From: Lachnospiraceae bacterium
GTDB taxonomy: Bacteria > Bacillota > Clostridia > Lachnospirales > Lachnospiraceae
Assembly (NCBI GenBank): GCA_902363835.1
Contig: CABJBM010000029.1
Span: 11,125-75,124, forward strand
Length of the DNA stretch: 64,000 bases
Direction of reading: 5' to 3'
Shown piece by piece: positions 52,454 to 61,736 of the stretch; the stretch's first letter is position 1; every line of letters starts with the position of its first letter. Below the pieces are notes generated by a model, which saw nothing but the letters and a program-made list of their open reading frames with translations, was not told the origin of the DNA and ran no database searches. The position numbers and the translations under genes are program-made.

Positions 52454-53833
52454 ATGAAGAGAGTAATGTCTATCCTGTTAGCGGCAGCTTTGACAGCCGG
52501 TTTGACTGCATGCGGCTCAAATGCATCAGACGGCACAGCCACGACAGCGGCTCCGGGCGGATCAACGGAGGCTCAGACAACTGGAGGTGCAGGCGGAGAG
52601 AAAGTCACACTAACTTTTTCCACCTCTGTTTATGTGGAAGAGCCGCACCGGGCGGCAATTGACAAATTGATCAACAGATATACTGAACTGAATCCCAATA
52701 TCACGGTCGAGATCTTTGGTGCCGGGTGGGCGGACTACTGGAATAACTTGACAACAGAGGTGCTGGCTGGAAATGAAGCAGACATCATTCAGGTATATCC
52801 GGAAAATATTGCAAGCTACAACAGCCTTCTCTCGGACGGTGTCTGCGTGGATCTGGCGCCTTACATAAGCGCGTCAGGTATCACGGCAGATCAGCTGTCC
52901 GGGCAGGAATTCTGCACAATCAATGGTAAAACACTGGCACTTGCCAACTATGCCTGGGGAACGACCGGTATCTTCTACCGCAAGAGCATGCTGGAAGAAA
53001 AAGGGATCGATCCTGAGAGCATCAAAACCCAGGAAGATTTCCTGAAAGCCTGCAAAGTGTTTGCAGAAGATGGAAAATATGGAATGGGTGTGGTGGTCAG
53101 CTCCCACAGTTTTGTGGTCGGTGAATGGTGCCGCATGCTGGCACGTCCGGTATCAGGCGGACTATATTTCCTGGATGGTGAGGCTGGTCCCTTCACAGCA
53201 GAACGTGTCAATGTCAATTCACCGGAAAATGTATGGGCAGCCCAGTGGTGGCAGCGTTTTCTGATGGATGAAAAGGGAGGAAAACCTGTTCCTGATAAAA
53301 AGGATTCCCGTGAATTGTTCTGGAATAAGGAAGTACCGTTCAACTATGACGGACCGTGGTTCGTCGGTATGACCCGTGAGCGTGATGCCGCACTGATGGA
53401 TGACATCGGACTGATCCCTTCTTTTGATGTGGTCTATGAAGGAAAGACCTATAAACCCAATCCAACCAACTATCCGCTGGTTACGATGTTGAGTAAAAAT
53501 TGTAAGAACCCGGAAGAAGCTTGGAAATTCATGGAATGGATGGCAAGTGATGAGGCACAGGCACTGGTTGCTGATTGTGGGATGATCCCCAGTAACAAAG
53601 CTTATGCGTCTACACCGGAATATATCGCCGGCCATGAGTTGGAACAGAAATTCCTTACGTTTGCCCAGGAGAACTACGCGGATCTGGTCAGTGATCCGTC
53701 GATCCCGCAGCAGCAGGAACTGAGCCAGGTGATGATCGACGCTACACAGGCTATGTTCTCAGAACAACGGGCTGATGCAAAAACAACATTGGATGACGCA
53801 GCCAAACAGATCAAGGAGATTATGAACAAGTAA
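52454..53833 (+). CDS. Sugar ABC transporter substrate-binding lipoprotein
   Basis: A 459-residue family 1 binding protein. The signal peptide ends LTAC (cysteine near residue 22), followed by a Gly/Thr/Ala linker to about residue 50. The mature part begins VTLTFSTSVYVEEPHRAAID and contains WGTTGIFYRKSMLEEKGIDP and WNKEVPFNYDGPWFVGMTRE. AGGAGGAG precedes the ATG. Compared with the binding proteins at 12.2 and 22.7 kb it uses CGT for arginine and ATC for isoleucine much more often, consistent with acquisition from another genome. Confidence 0.92.
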   Translation: MKRVMSILLAAALTAGLTACGSNASDGTATTAAPGGSTEAQTTGGAGGEKVTLTFSTSVYVEEPHRAAIDKLINRYTELNPNITVEIFGAGWADYWNNLTTEVLAGNEADIIQVYPENIASYNSLLSDGVCVDLAPYISASGITADQLSGQEFCTINGKTLALANYAWGTTGIFYRKSMLEEKGIDPESIKTQEDFLKACKVFAEDGKYGMGVVVSSHSFVVGEWCRMLARPVSGGLYFLDGEAGPFTAERVNVNSPENVWAAQWWQRFLMDEKGGKPVPDKKDSRELFWNKEVPFNYDGPWFVGMTRERDAALMDDIGLIPSFDVVYEGKTYKPNPTNYPLVTMLSKNCKNPEEAWKFMEWMASDEAQALVADCGMIPSNKAYASTPEYIAGHELEQKFLTFAQENYADLVSDPSIPQQQELSQVMIDATQAMFSEQRADAKTTLDDAAKQIKEIMNK

Positions 53834-53850
53834 TCAGATAATAAAAATAC

Positions 53851-53881
53851 GAATCAGCCGCAAACTGATGACGGCTGATTC
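53851..53881 (+). terminator. Hairpin between binding protein and permease genes
   Basis: A perfect 10-bp stem (53851-53860 with 53872-53881) with an 11-base loop and no T-run. Such structures commonly make the binding-protein mRNA more abundant or stable than the permease part. Confidence 0.6.
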
Positions 53882-53941
53882 GTTGAAAGAGAAAGCATTT
53901 TGTCCGTATGAAATTGGAATGACAGTAGAATGGAGGTATCT

Positions 53942-54856
53942 ATGAAACAAAGCGGAGCACAAAAGAAAGACCATGCAGGGGAACGATGGGGAGCTGCCTT
54001 GTTTCTGGCGCCACTGATCATCATCCTGGCTGTGTTTCTCGCACTGCCGATCGTAAGGGCTGCAGTTATGAGCGTGCAGTATTGGTATATGAGCAAACCT
54101 TCACCCGATGGCAATTACTTTGTCGGACTTAAAAATTATCAGGCAGTGTTACAAGACAGCCATTTTTTCAATTCGGTAAAGGTGACACTCCTTTATATCG
54201 TGGTAACGGTTTTTGTACGGTATCTGTTGGGATTCGGGGTGGCTTTGCTTATGAATGAGCGGTTTCGGGGCAGGGCGGCGGCTCGATCTATCCTCATCAT
54301 TCCGTGGGCGATTCCGGAAGTAGTTGCATGTCTGATCTGGGTGTTGATGTATGACAAGGATTATGGGATTGTCAATTATCTGTTTTCCAATCTGGGGCTT
54401 ATCCAGGAAAATGTTGGCTGGCTGCAAAATCCTACGGCCGCGTTGCCGGCGGCTATGGCTGTGAATATATGGAAGGGGTTTCCATTTGTGGCGATCATGC
54501 TGCTGGCCGGACTCCAGAGTATACCAGGGGAACAGTATGAGTCTGCTGCAATCGACGGCGCCAATGGATGGCAGAAACTGATGGCTATTACGATTCCGGG
54601 GATTAAGCCGGTTGCCAAAGTTGTGTTTCTTCTGCTGATCATTTGGTCGATCAAAGATTATGCCATTGCCTACTGTCTGGCAAAGGGCGGGCCGTCCAGG
54701 GCGACAGAGCTTCTTACAATCTTTATACAGCAGACGGCTTTCCAGTATTTTGATTTCGGGAAAGCGGCTGCAGCAGGGATGATCATGTTGGTATTTTCCA
54801 TTCTGTTTACAGTGTTTTATTTCCGGGTTGTGGACAGGAAGGAGGAAGCGGTATGA
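53942..54856 (+). CDS. Sugar ABC transporter permease (MalF type)
   Basis: A 304-residue permease with six hydrophobic segments and the EAA loop GEQYESAAIDGANGWQKLMA. The ATG at 53942 lies five bases after GGAGG; an earlier start at 53930 would include that site. The stop overlaps the next gene's ATG by four bases. It forms the channel of the third importer. Confidence 0.9.
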   Translation: MKQSGAQKKDHAGERWGAALFLAPLIIILAVFLALPIVRAAVMSVQYWYMSKPSPDGNYFVGLKNYQAVLQDSHFFNSVKVTLLYIVVTVFVRYLLGFGVALLMNERFRGRAAARSILIIPWAIPEVVACLIWVLMYDKDYGIVNYLFSNLGLIQENVGWLQNPTAALPAAMAVNIWKGFPFVAIMLLAGLQSIPGEQYESAAIDGANGWQKLMAITIPGIKPVAKVVFLLLIIWSIKDYAIAYCLAKGGPSRATELLTIFIQQTAFQYFDFGKAAAAGMIMLVFSILFTVFYFRVVDRKEEAV

Positions 54857-55695
54857 AAAAACCATTGCTCTACAAAATCATGGTGATCATGCTGGTTTTT
54901 CTTATGCTTGCATTTGTACTTTTTCCGGTATTCTGGATGTTTTCGACTTCTTTTAAGGCAGCCGGAGAAGTCTACTCCAATCCGCCGGGATATATACCAA
55001 AGGAGCCCAATCTCCGGGGCTATGTGAAGCTGCTCACTGAAAAATCTAATAGTTTCAATTTCCTGATATGGGCAAAGAATAGTTTTATTGTGGCATTGTG
55101 CACCACGTTGTTTTCTATGGCGATCGCCGCCTTGGGCGGGTTCGGACTTTCCCGGTTTCGTTTTCGGGGACGGAAGGGGATCATGTACACAATCCTGATG
55201 ACACAGGTACTGCCGGGGAGTTTGCTCATTGTCCCGTTATATACAATCATGTCCAGTCTCAAACTGTTAGATACCACGCTGGGACTGGTGCTGGCAAATG
55301 TAACGTTTGCGGTTCCATTTTGCACATGGACAATGAAAGGTTTTTTTGACAGCATCCCTGCATCCCTGGATGAAGCGGCCAGGGTGGATGGTGCCGGGCG
55401 CTGGGTGACCTTTATGCATATCGTTCTTCCGTTGACGGTGCCCGGACTGGTGGCTACGTGTATTTTCTCTTTTATTACAGGCTGGAATGAGTATTTATTT
55501 GCCAGTATTTTCATGCGTACATACAGCAAGTGGACACTGCCGGTTGGCATTTCCAGTTTTCAGGGGCAGTATGGCACTGACTGGCCGACGATTATGGCGG
55601 GTGCTTTCATGATTACAATACCAGTGGTGTTTGTGTTCCTGGTACTACAGAAATACCTCGTTTCAGGTATGACTGCGGGAGCGGTCAAGCAGTAG
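54853..55695 (+). CDS. Sugar ABC transporter permease (MalG type)
   Basis: A 280-residue permease with six hydrophobic segments, the coupling loop SLDEAARVDGAGRWVTFMHI and the C-terminal QKYLVSGMTAGAVKQ. It is translationally coupled to the MalF-type gene (ATGA overlap). No ATPase gene is present; a shared ATPase is assumed. Confidence 0.9.
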   Translation: MKKPLLYKIMVIMLVFLMLAFVLFPVFWMFSTSFKAAGEVYSNPPGYIPKEPNLRGYVKLLTEKSNSFNFLIWAKNSFIVALCTTLFSMAIAALGGFGLSRFRFRGRKGIMYTILMTQVLPGSLLIVPLYTIMSSLKLLDTTLGLVLANVTFAVPFCTWTMKGFFDSIPASLDEAARVDGAGRWVTFMHIVLPLTVPGLVATCIFSFITGWNEYLFASIFMRTYSKWTLPVGISSFQGQYGTDWPTIMAGAFMITIPVVFVFLVLQKYLVSGMTAGAVKQ

Positions 55696-55794
55696 GGCTA
55701 TGAAATGGATGAGGGGAAGAAAATGTTTAACTGAATCAAGCAGCGAAGAGGATTGGGAATATCCGCTTGACTAAAATGAAAGGTAGGAATCAGA

Positions 55795-56820
55795 ATGGAA
55801 AAGGTAAAAATGGGAATTATCGGCGCCGGTGTATGGGGGGAAACACATGCTTCGATCTATCGTGAACACCCCAATGCTGAACCGGTTGCCGTCTGTGACA
55901 AAGACGAAGCCAGAGCAAAAGCACTGGCTGCAAAGCTGGGGATCACGCAGGTTTATACAGATTATCATGAGATGGCAGCAAAGAGCGATTGTGACGCGGT
56001 TGCAGTGGTCACACCGGATTTTCTTCATGCGGATATTGCAGTTTGCATGGCAGATGCCGGAAAACATATGCTGATCGAGAAGCCGTTGGCAACCACGAGA
56101 GAAGATATAGCGCGTATATGCCAAGCGGTGGAAAGGAACGGTGTGCGCTGCATGGTCGACCTGCATAACCGATGGAGTGCAGCGTTTAATGTGGCGAAGC
56201 AGAAGATCGACGACGGAACAATCGGTGAACCCTGGACAGCCTATATTCGTCACAGCGACATCAAATGGGTGGCCACAGACATGCTCAAATGGGCAGCGGA
56301 TTCCTCGATTCTCTGGTTCCTGGGCAGTCACAGCCTGGACGCATTGCGTTGGTTTTTTAACGACGAAGTGAAACAGGTATATTCTGTAAAACGTGTGGGC
56401 ATCTTAAAGGAACTGGGGGTGGATACGGCGGATGTATATCTGACGACTGTGATCTTTCAGAATGGCGGGATCGCCCATATGGAAAATGGCTGGGTAACAC
56501 CTAATGGCAATGGAAATGTTAATGATTTTAAGTGTAGTGTGATGGGGACGAAAGGACAGGTAAATATTAATGCCTCCAATCACAACCTGATTCAAATCGC
56601 TACGGATGAATGCATGCAGATCCCTGATGTTATGGTAACTAATATGGTGTTTGATAAGTGTAAGGGACTTTCTTATGAGAGCATACGCGACTTTGTGGAT
56701 CGGCTGGTGGATGGGAAGGAGTTTCGCGTAACGCTGGAGGATGCACGTCGCACTGCACTGGCACTTATTGCGATTCATGAGTCGGCGGATACGGGGGGGA
56801 TTGTGGATGTCGTGTATTAA
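55795..56820 (+). CDS. Gfo/Idh/MocA-family oxidoreductase
   Basis: A 341-residue dehydrogenase with the Rossmann start MGIIGAGVWGETHASIYRE and the EKPLATTREDIARI signature (catalytic lysine near residue 94); WFLGSHSLDALRWFFND is the C-terminal active-site helix. It lies 100 bases after the permease gene and is probably the catabolic enzyme for the imported sugar or polyol. Codon choice shifts near the 3' end (from about 56500) toward ATT, GTG and GGG, as in the end of the second nagA gene. Confidence 0.88.
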   Translation: MEKVKMGIIGAGVWGETHASIYREHPNAEPVAVCDKDEARAKALAAKLGITQVYTDYHEMAAKSDCDAVAVVTPDFLHADIAVCMADAGKHMLIEKPLATTREDIARICQAVERNGVRCMVDLHNRWSAAFNVAKQKIDDGTIGEPWTAYIRHSDIKWVATDMLKWAADSSILWFLGSHSLDALRWFFNDEVKQVYSVKRVGILKELGVDTADVYLTTVIFQNGGIAHMENGWVTPNGNGNVNDFKCSVMGTKGQVNINASNHNLIQIATDECMQIPDVMVTNMVFDKCKGLSYESIRDFVDRLVDGKEFRVTLEDARRTALALIAIHESADTGGIVDVVY

Positions 56821-56915
56821 GGAAATAATTGGGCTTGATTGTGTGGAACGCTGGTCCGCAGTGCTCAAGCTCGAATCCGCTGCGCTCCTTCTCGCTTGAC
56901 GGGCTGTCGCCCTAT

Positions 56916-56981
56916 GTCCATAAAATCAAAAGAGCTCATAAGAATGCTGGCATTCTTATGAGCTCTTCCGCTTTTATGGAC
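56916..56981. repeat. Long two-tier hairpin element
   Basis: Inner stem 56932-56947 pairs perfectly with 56950-56965 (16 bp, 2-base loop), and outer arms 56916-56925 pair with 56972-56981 (10 bp), separated by unpaired 6-base bulges. The flanks (56850-56915) have short GC-rich segments unlike the neighbouring genes. It separates the rightward oxidoreductase gene from leftward phoU and may be a terminator or a dispersed palindromic element. Confidence 0.75.
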
Positions 56982-56996
56982 GCACTGCTCGTAGCT

Positions 56997-57659
56997 TTAC
57001 AATATCCGTACATTCTTCAATGCTCCTGTTTTTGAAAACTCGGTCCATTCGCATACGTTTACGGCATGATCTCCAATGCGTTCTAAATATTTTGCTACCA
57101 TCAGCAAATCAATGCATTGGTCAATATGCTCGTTAGAGTGTTTTAGTAAATCTACTACATCATTTTTTACCTTATCAAATAAATCGTCAACCACATCGTC
57201 CTGCTTCTCGATCTTCTTTGCGGTTTCTAAATCCTGATTGATGAAGGCTTCAATGGAGCTGCGGACCATTTCTCTGGCGGCGGCGGCCATGGATGGGATG
57301 TGGCGGACGACGTGGTATACGTGTTCGCCTTTGATGCGCAGGATGAGTTCGGCGATGTCGGAAGCGTGGTCGCCGATTCGCTCTAAGTCTGTAACCACCT
57401 TTAAGGCGCTGGAAACGACTCTTAAATCTCCGGCAACAGGCTGCTGGCGCAGGATGATGGAGAGGCAGCGGGCTTCGATGGAGCGTTCTAAGTCGTTGAT
57501 GGTACGGTCTCCTTTTATGATATCCTCTGCCTTTTCAAAGTCCTGATCTTCGAATGCCACAAAACACTGTTCAATGGAGGTTTCAACCATACGCCCCATT
57601 TCCTTTATGTCGTGGTTTAAGAGGTCTAATTCGTGTTCGTAATTAACTCGCGTTGTCAT
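56997..57659 (-). CDS. phoU: Phosphate transport system regulator PhoU
   Basis: A 220-residue cytoplasmic protein with two PhoU three-helix repeats. The conserved metal-binding segments are visible: LERIGDHASDIAE (residues about 92-104) and YLERIGDHAVNVCEW (about 191-205). It links Pst transporter activity to the phosphate two-component system. It is the last gene of the pst operon, separated from pstB by 70 bases that include a small hairpin. Confidence 0.95.
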   Translation of the reverse strand: MTTRVNYEHELDLLNHDIKEMGRMVETSIEQCFVAFEDQDFEKAEDIIKGDRTINDLERSIEARCLSIILRQQPVAGDLRVVSSALKVVTDLERIGDHASDIAELILRIKGEHVYHVVRHIPSMAAAAREMVRSSIEAFINQDLETAKKIEKQDDVVDDLFDKVKNDVVDLLKHSNEHIDQCIDLLMVAKYLERIGDHAVNVCEWTEFSKTGALKNVRIL

Positions 57660-57702
57660 TTTTGTTCTCCTTCTTTGTTTTATTATTCAAGTACGCCAGA
57701 GG

Positions 57703-57725
57703 CTTTATCTTCTTTCAAGATAAAG
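57703..57725 (-). terminator. Small hairpin between pstB and phoU
   Basis: CTTTATCTT (57703-57711) pairs perfectly with AAGATAAAG (57717-57725) around a five-base loop. It is AT-rich with no strong T-run, so it is more likely an attenuator or mRNA-stability element than a terminator. Confidence 0.45.
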
Positions 57726-57729
57726 TGGA

Positions 57730-58494
57730 TCAGCCGAAGCGGCCTGTGATATAGTCTTCAGTTCTTTTGTCTTTGGGAGATGTGAACAGCTCGGTTGTGG
57801 AAGCGTATTCCACTATTTCTCCCACAAGGAAAAAGGCGGTATAATCGGCGATTCGGGTTGCCTGCTGCATGTTGTGGGTGACGATGGCAACCGTGTATTT
57901 CTCTTTCAGCTCATCCATCAGGTCTTCGATTTTTAGGGTGGAGATCGGGTCTAAGGCTGAGGTGGGTTCATCCATAAGCAGTATCTCCGGCTCAACAGCC
58001 AGGGCGCGGGCAATACAAAGGCGCTGCTGCTGGCCGCCGGAAAGGCCAAGAGCAGACTTTTTTAAGCGGCCGGATACCTCATCCCAGAGAGCGGCTCCTT
58101 TCAGGCTTTTTTCCACAATGGAGTCCAGTTCGGATTTATTCTTGATTCCATGGATTCTTGGGCCATAAGCCACATTGTCATAAATGCTCATTGGAAATGG
58201 GTTTGGCTGTTGGAATACCATGCCGATCTTTTTTCGCAGAAGTGTGGTGTCCACCCTGGGATCGTAAATATTCTCCCCGTCTAAAAGAACTTCTCCTTCT
58301 ATTTTTACGCTTGGAACCAGGTCATTCATTCGATTTAATGTTTTTAAGTAAGTGGATTTTCCACATCCGGAAGGCCCGATAAAGGCCGTGATTTTATTTG
58401 TATAAAGATCCAGGTTTACATCCTTTAAGGCATGGTTGGTCCCATAATATAGATTTAAATTGCTGGTTGAGATTTTAACTGTATTGGTATTCAC
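57730..58494 (-). CDS. pstB: Phosphate ABC transporter ATP-binding protein
   Basis: The 254-residue ATPase of the high-affinity phosphate importer. Motifs are Walker [21 protein letters not shown]-loop [20 protein letters not shown] (the PstB-specific form), signature [15 protein letters not shown], Walker [15 protein letters not shown] and THNMQQ. It overlaps pstA by four bases. Confidence 0.97.
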   Translation of the reverse strand: MNTNTVKISTSNLNLYYGTNHALKDVNLDLYTNKITAFIGPSGCGKSTYLKTLNRMNDLVPSVKIEGEVLLDGENIYDPRVDTTLLRKKIGMVFQQPNPFPMSIYDNVAYGPRIHGIKNKSELDSIVEKSLKGAALWDEVSGRLKKSALGLSGGQQQRLCIARALAVEPEILLMDEPTSALDPISTLKIEDLMDELKEKYTVAIVTHNMQQATRIADYTAFFLVGEIVEYASTTELFTSPKDKRTEDYITGRFG

Positions 58495-59399
58495 GATTCT
58501 TTAACCTCCGTATTGAATTTATGAGACAGAAATTTTGCAAGTCCGTTTATTGCCAGTACAATGACCAGAAGGACAACGGCAATTCCGAAGGCCTGATCGT
58601 ATTTAGCCTTTTGCATGCATAGGTAAAGCTGAATCGTCAGGGTGCCGCCTGATTCAAATATTTTTCCGAAAAAGTCCCTGGGAAGAAGATAACCGCTTCC
58701 TGCCGTAAAAAGAAGGGCAGCAGATTCTCCCACGATACGGCCGATGGCCAGGATGATTCCGGTCACAATGCCGGGCATGGCGCTTGGAAGCAGGATGGTC
58801 CGGATCATATACCATTTGGTTGCACCAATGCCCAAAGCGCCGGAGCGGTAGCTTTCCGGTACAGTCTTTAAGGCTTCCTGCGTGGTCCTGGTGATGAGAG
58901 GAAGGACCATGATGGACAAGGTCAATGCACCGGTGAGAATGGAATAACCAAGGCCCAGGGTGATCCCGAAAAATACATAGCCAAATAAGCCGAAGATGAT
59001 GGAAGGGATACCTGATAAGGTCTCTGTGGTGAACTCGATGATGCGGACCACTTTTCCGCCTTTTGCATATTCATTTAGATAAATGGCTGCACCAACTCCT
59101 AAAGGAGTGGCGATCAATAAGGTAATGGCCACAACATATAAAGTGTTTACAATATTTCCCAGGATGCCAAAGGTTCCCCTGATGGTACTTGGCACGCTGG
59201 TTAAGAATTCTACGTTGATCTGGGAAATGCCCCGGACAAAGACATAGCCCATGATACCGATTAAAACCAGAATGGAGATGGAAGCGCATAAGTAAATGAG
59301 AACCGTTAAGACAGAATCGGAGATCCGGTTTTTCCGGTTATAAATGCTGTGTGCTGCAGCAGAATTTTTTTGAACAGGGATGATGATATCATTTGTCAT
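58491..59399 (-). CDS. pstA: Phosphate ABC transporter permease PstA
   Basis: A 302-residue permease with six hydrophobic segments. [20 protein letters not shown] and [18 protein letters not shown] are the conserved PstA coupling region. It overlaps pstC by 11 bases and pstB by four bases, so translation is coupled through the complex. Confidence 0.95.
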   Translation of the reverse strand: MTNDIIIPVQKNSAAAHSIYNRKNRISDSVLTVLIYLCASISILVLIGIMGYVFVRGISQINVEFLTSVPSTIRGTFGILGNIVNTLYVVAITLLIATPLGVGAAIYLNEYAKGGKVVRIIEFTTETLSGIPSIIFGLFGYVFFGITLGLGYSILTGALTLSIMVLPLITRTTQEALKTVPESYRSGALGIGATKWYMIRTILLPSAMPGIVTGIILAIGRIVGESAALLFTAGSGYLLPRDFFGKIFESGGTLTIQLYLCMQKAKYDQAFGIAVVLLVIVLAINGLAKFLSHKFNTEVKES

Positions 59400-60327
59400 G
59401 ACGTTCCTCTCCTTTCTTTAACAGATTATTAAGAGTAATGTTAATGAGCATGATAAATGCAAACAGGACAAGGCCAATGGTAAAAAGCACCTGTTTGTGA
59501 AGCCCGGCGGAATAAGACATTTCCGAAACAATGGCCGTTGTCAGGAAGCGGACTGAGTTAAAAGGAAGCGGAAGATTTACTGCGCTTCCCGACACCAGGC
59601 TGATGGCCATTGCCTCGCCAATGGCCCGCCCTGTTCCAAGGACGATTGCGGTGATGATACCGGATTTTGCCGCCGGCAGAACCGCATTGAAAATGGTCTG
59701 GATCTTGGTGGCACCAAGGGCCAGGGAAGCACTTCTTAAGTGCTGCGGCACAACCCGGAGGGCCGTTTCGCTGATATTGATAACAGTGGGAAGAATCATT
59801 AAGGACAGCACTAAAACAGCAGAAATTAAATTGGCGCCTCCTGTAAACTGATGGGTGGAAGAGCCTGCAAATATTTTTAATTCCAGCTTATACATGACAG
59901 GATTTAAAATCAGGATACCAAGTAAACCATAAATAACAGAAGGGATGCCGGCTAACAGCTCCACTGCCGGACGCACGATATTGGTAAGCCTTTCAGGGGC
60001 CACTTCCGCCAGGAAAACAGCAGTCATGACACCTATGGGAACGCCGATTAAAATCGCCATGGCTGTTCCCATGATGGAGGTCAGGATAACATAAAGGATG
60101 CCAAAGCTTGGAGAAGCGGCTTCCGGCTTCCAGATGGTTCCGAACAGTATATCCAGAATACCCACCTTAAATAACGCAGGCGTGCCGCTAATGATCATGT
60201 ACAGAGTGATGGAGGCCACTGCCAGAACAGCAAAGAAGCCGCAGACAGTAAAGATAACCTCTGCAGCATGTTCTACCCCTGATTTACTTCCGTGGCCGCT
60301 AAATATGGAATAAGACTTTGGTCGCAT
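59389..60327 (-). CDS. pstC: Phosphate ABC transporter permease PstC
   Basis: A 312-residue permease with six hydrophobic segments and the loop SETALRVVPQHLRSASLALG followed by ATKIQTIFNAVLPAAKSGI, characteristic of PstC. It is preceded by a hairpin that separates it from pstS. Confidence 0.95.
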   Translation of the reverse strand: MRPKSYSIFSGHGSKSGVEHAAEVIFTVCGFFAVLAVASITLYMIISGTPALFKVGILDILFGTIWKPEAASPSFGILYVILTSIMGTAMAILIGVPIGVMTAVFLAEVAPERLTNIVRPAVELLAGIPSVIYGLLGILILNPVMYKLELKIFAGSSTHQFTGGANLISAVLVLSLMILPTVINISETALRVVPQHLRSASLALGATKIQTIFNAVLPAAKSGIITAIVLGTGRAIGEAMAISLVSGSAVNLPLPFNSVRFLTTAIVSEMSYSAGLHKQVLFTIGLVLFAFIMLINITLNNLLKKGEERHDK

Positions 60328-60343
60328 ATAACAGCTCCTTTCA

Positions 60344-60381
60344 AAAACGGGGACGTAGCATGATTCTCTGGCCGCGTCCCC
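60344..60381 (-). terminator. Attenuator between pstS and pstC
   Basis: On the minus strand a GGGGACG/CGTCCCC stem (60375-60381 with 60349-60355) is followed by five T residues (plus A 60343-60347). It fits a partial terminator that lets pstS be expressed above the membrane components. Confidence 0.7.
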
Positions 60382-60425
60382 TGTAAATATTATCGCTATG
60401 CAGTATGAGAAGAGTTCCTTTTCAA

Positions 60426-61349
60426 CTAGTTTGCCGGGATTAAACCAACAGATTTTACTAACTCGGTTCCGTCACCGGAATAGATATAGTCAAATAATGC
60501 TTTCACCAGATCACTCTGCTCGGAAATCTCTCCCTTGGTTGCCATAACAAATGGACGGCTTAAGAAATAGGAACCGGCTTTGATGTTATCCGGAGTAGGC
60601 TCTATGCCCTCCAGCTTTAAGGTACTAACGGTGTCATCAAGAACGTCCAGAGAAACATAACCGATGGAGCCTGGAGTGGAAGCGATCTTTGCCATAACGG
60701 CACCGGTGCTGTCCAGTTCGTTGCTGTATTTGCAGGCATCTTCCAGCTTTAACAGTTCTTCAAAAGCGCTTCTTGTACCGGAACCGGACTCACGTCCAAT
60801 GACAACGATGGGCTGATCTGCTCCGCCTAAGTCTTTCCAGTTGGTGGTTGTACCATTGTAAACGCTGATCAGCTGATCTTTGGTTAAATCTTCAACAGTA
60901 TTGGCAGGATCAGAGACAACTGCAATGCCGTCAATTGCAACGATGTTTTCAGTAACACCTTTTGCTATTTCTTCCTCTTTTAAGTTACGGGAAGAATTGC
61001 CGATATCAGCGGAGCCATTTGTCACTGCTTCGATTCCTGCACCGGATCCCACGAATTCGGCCTGTACGGTAACATTCGGATATTTTTCCATAAAAACTTC
61101 ACTTAAAGCGGTTGCGAACTTCTCCATAGAAGTAGAACCAACCATGCTGATAGATCCTTTTAAGTCGGCAGAGGCCTCTTCTTTGGCAGCCGTAGTTCCT
61201 GCAGAGGTGGTCTCAATGGAAGCGCCAGCCGCAGTTGTTGTATTAGGAGCCTGTGTCTCTGCATTTTTGCTGCCGCAGCCAGCTAAGGTTCCCATGGTAA
61301 GAACTGCCAATCCAGCTAATGCAAGTGCTTTAACAATATTTTTTTTCAT
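60426..61349 (-). CDS. pstS: Phosphate-binding lipoprotein PstS
   Basis: A 307-residue binding protein. The signal peptide ends LAGC (cysteine near residue 25) and is followed by a Thr/Ala-rich linker. Phosphate-binding segments are ISMVGSTSMEKFATALSEVF, GSGAGIEAVTNGSADIGNSS and GRESGSGTRSAFEELL, the family signature. It is the first gene of the pst operon behind a Pho box. Confidence 0.97.
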   Translation of the reverse strand: MKKNIVKALALAGLAVLTMGTLAGCGSKNAETQAPNTTTAAGASIETTSAGTTAAKEEASADLKGSISMVGSTSMEKFATALSEVFMEKYPNVTVQAEFVGSGAGIEAVTNGSADIGNSSRNLKEEEIAKGVTENIVAIDGIAVVSDPANTVEDLTKDQLISVYNGTTTNWKDLGGADQPIVVIGRESGSGTRSAFEELLKLEDACKYSNELDSTGAVMAKIASTPGSIGYVSLDVLDDTVSTLKLEGIEPTPDNIKAGSYFLSRPFVMATKGEISEQSDLVKALFDYIYSGDGTELVKSVGLIPAN

Positions 61350-61426
61350 AAATTACTTTCTCCTCTTTTCTTTTTTAAATTGCTTTCGCTTACATCATGG
61401 AGTATATCAGCCTGAAACCCTTTTTG

Positions 61427-61466
61427 ATATCATGTTTTAGTATAGAAATTGTAAATGTTGTGTAAA
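61427..61466 (-). promoter_or_regulatory. Pho box and promoter of the pst operon
   Basis: On the minus strand three hexamers occur at exact 11-base steps: TTTACA (plus 61461-61466), TTTACA (61450-61455) and TATACT (61439-61444). This agrees with the TT(A/T)ACA repeats with about 5-base spacers bound by PhoP in Bacillus. The second repeat could also act as a -35 box with TGATAT (61427-61432) at 17-base spacing. Low phosphate should induce the operon through this site. Confidence 0.75.
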
Positions 61467-61643
61467 GCATGTTGGTTTTCCTTTTTCTTATCTTAGTATT
61501 TGTAGAATGGGAAACGAAATTCCCTTATTTCTATAAGGAAGTAAAGCCACAGGGAAAAAGACCTGCCATAATTACAAAAAACAGCCTTTTCTTTACAAAA
61601 ATTATCGGGATGGACTGGACAGAACAGGAGGAAATATGGTAAA

Positions 61644-61673
61644 TTGTAACGTGCGCTTAATTTATCGTATAAA
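61644..61673 (+). promoter_or_regulatory. Sigma-A promoter of the SEC-C fusion gene
   Basis: TTGTAA (61644-61649) and TATAAA (61668-61673) are spaced by 18 bases, 64 bases upstream of the start codon. The rest of the 387-base gap from pstS contains the Pho box and short AT-rich inverted repeats. Confidence 0.6.
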
Positions 61674-61736
61674 TATAAAAAATCATTCCGTAATTTAAAA
61701 ACGGATACAAAGGATACAAGACAGGAGGGCGTTTTC

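Noticed and set aside
54149..54865. 238-residue minus-strand frame opposite the third importer permease
   Set aside because: It overlaps a clear permease gene entirely and its product is basic and low in domain-like features.
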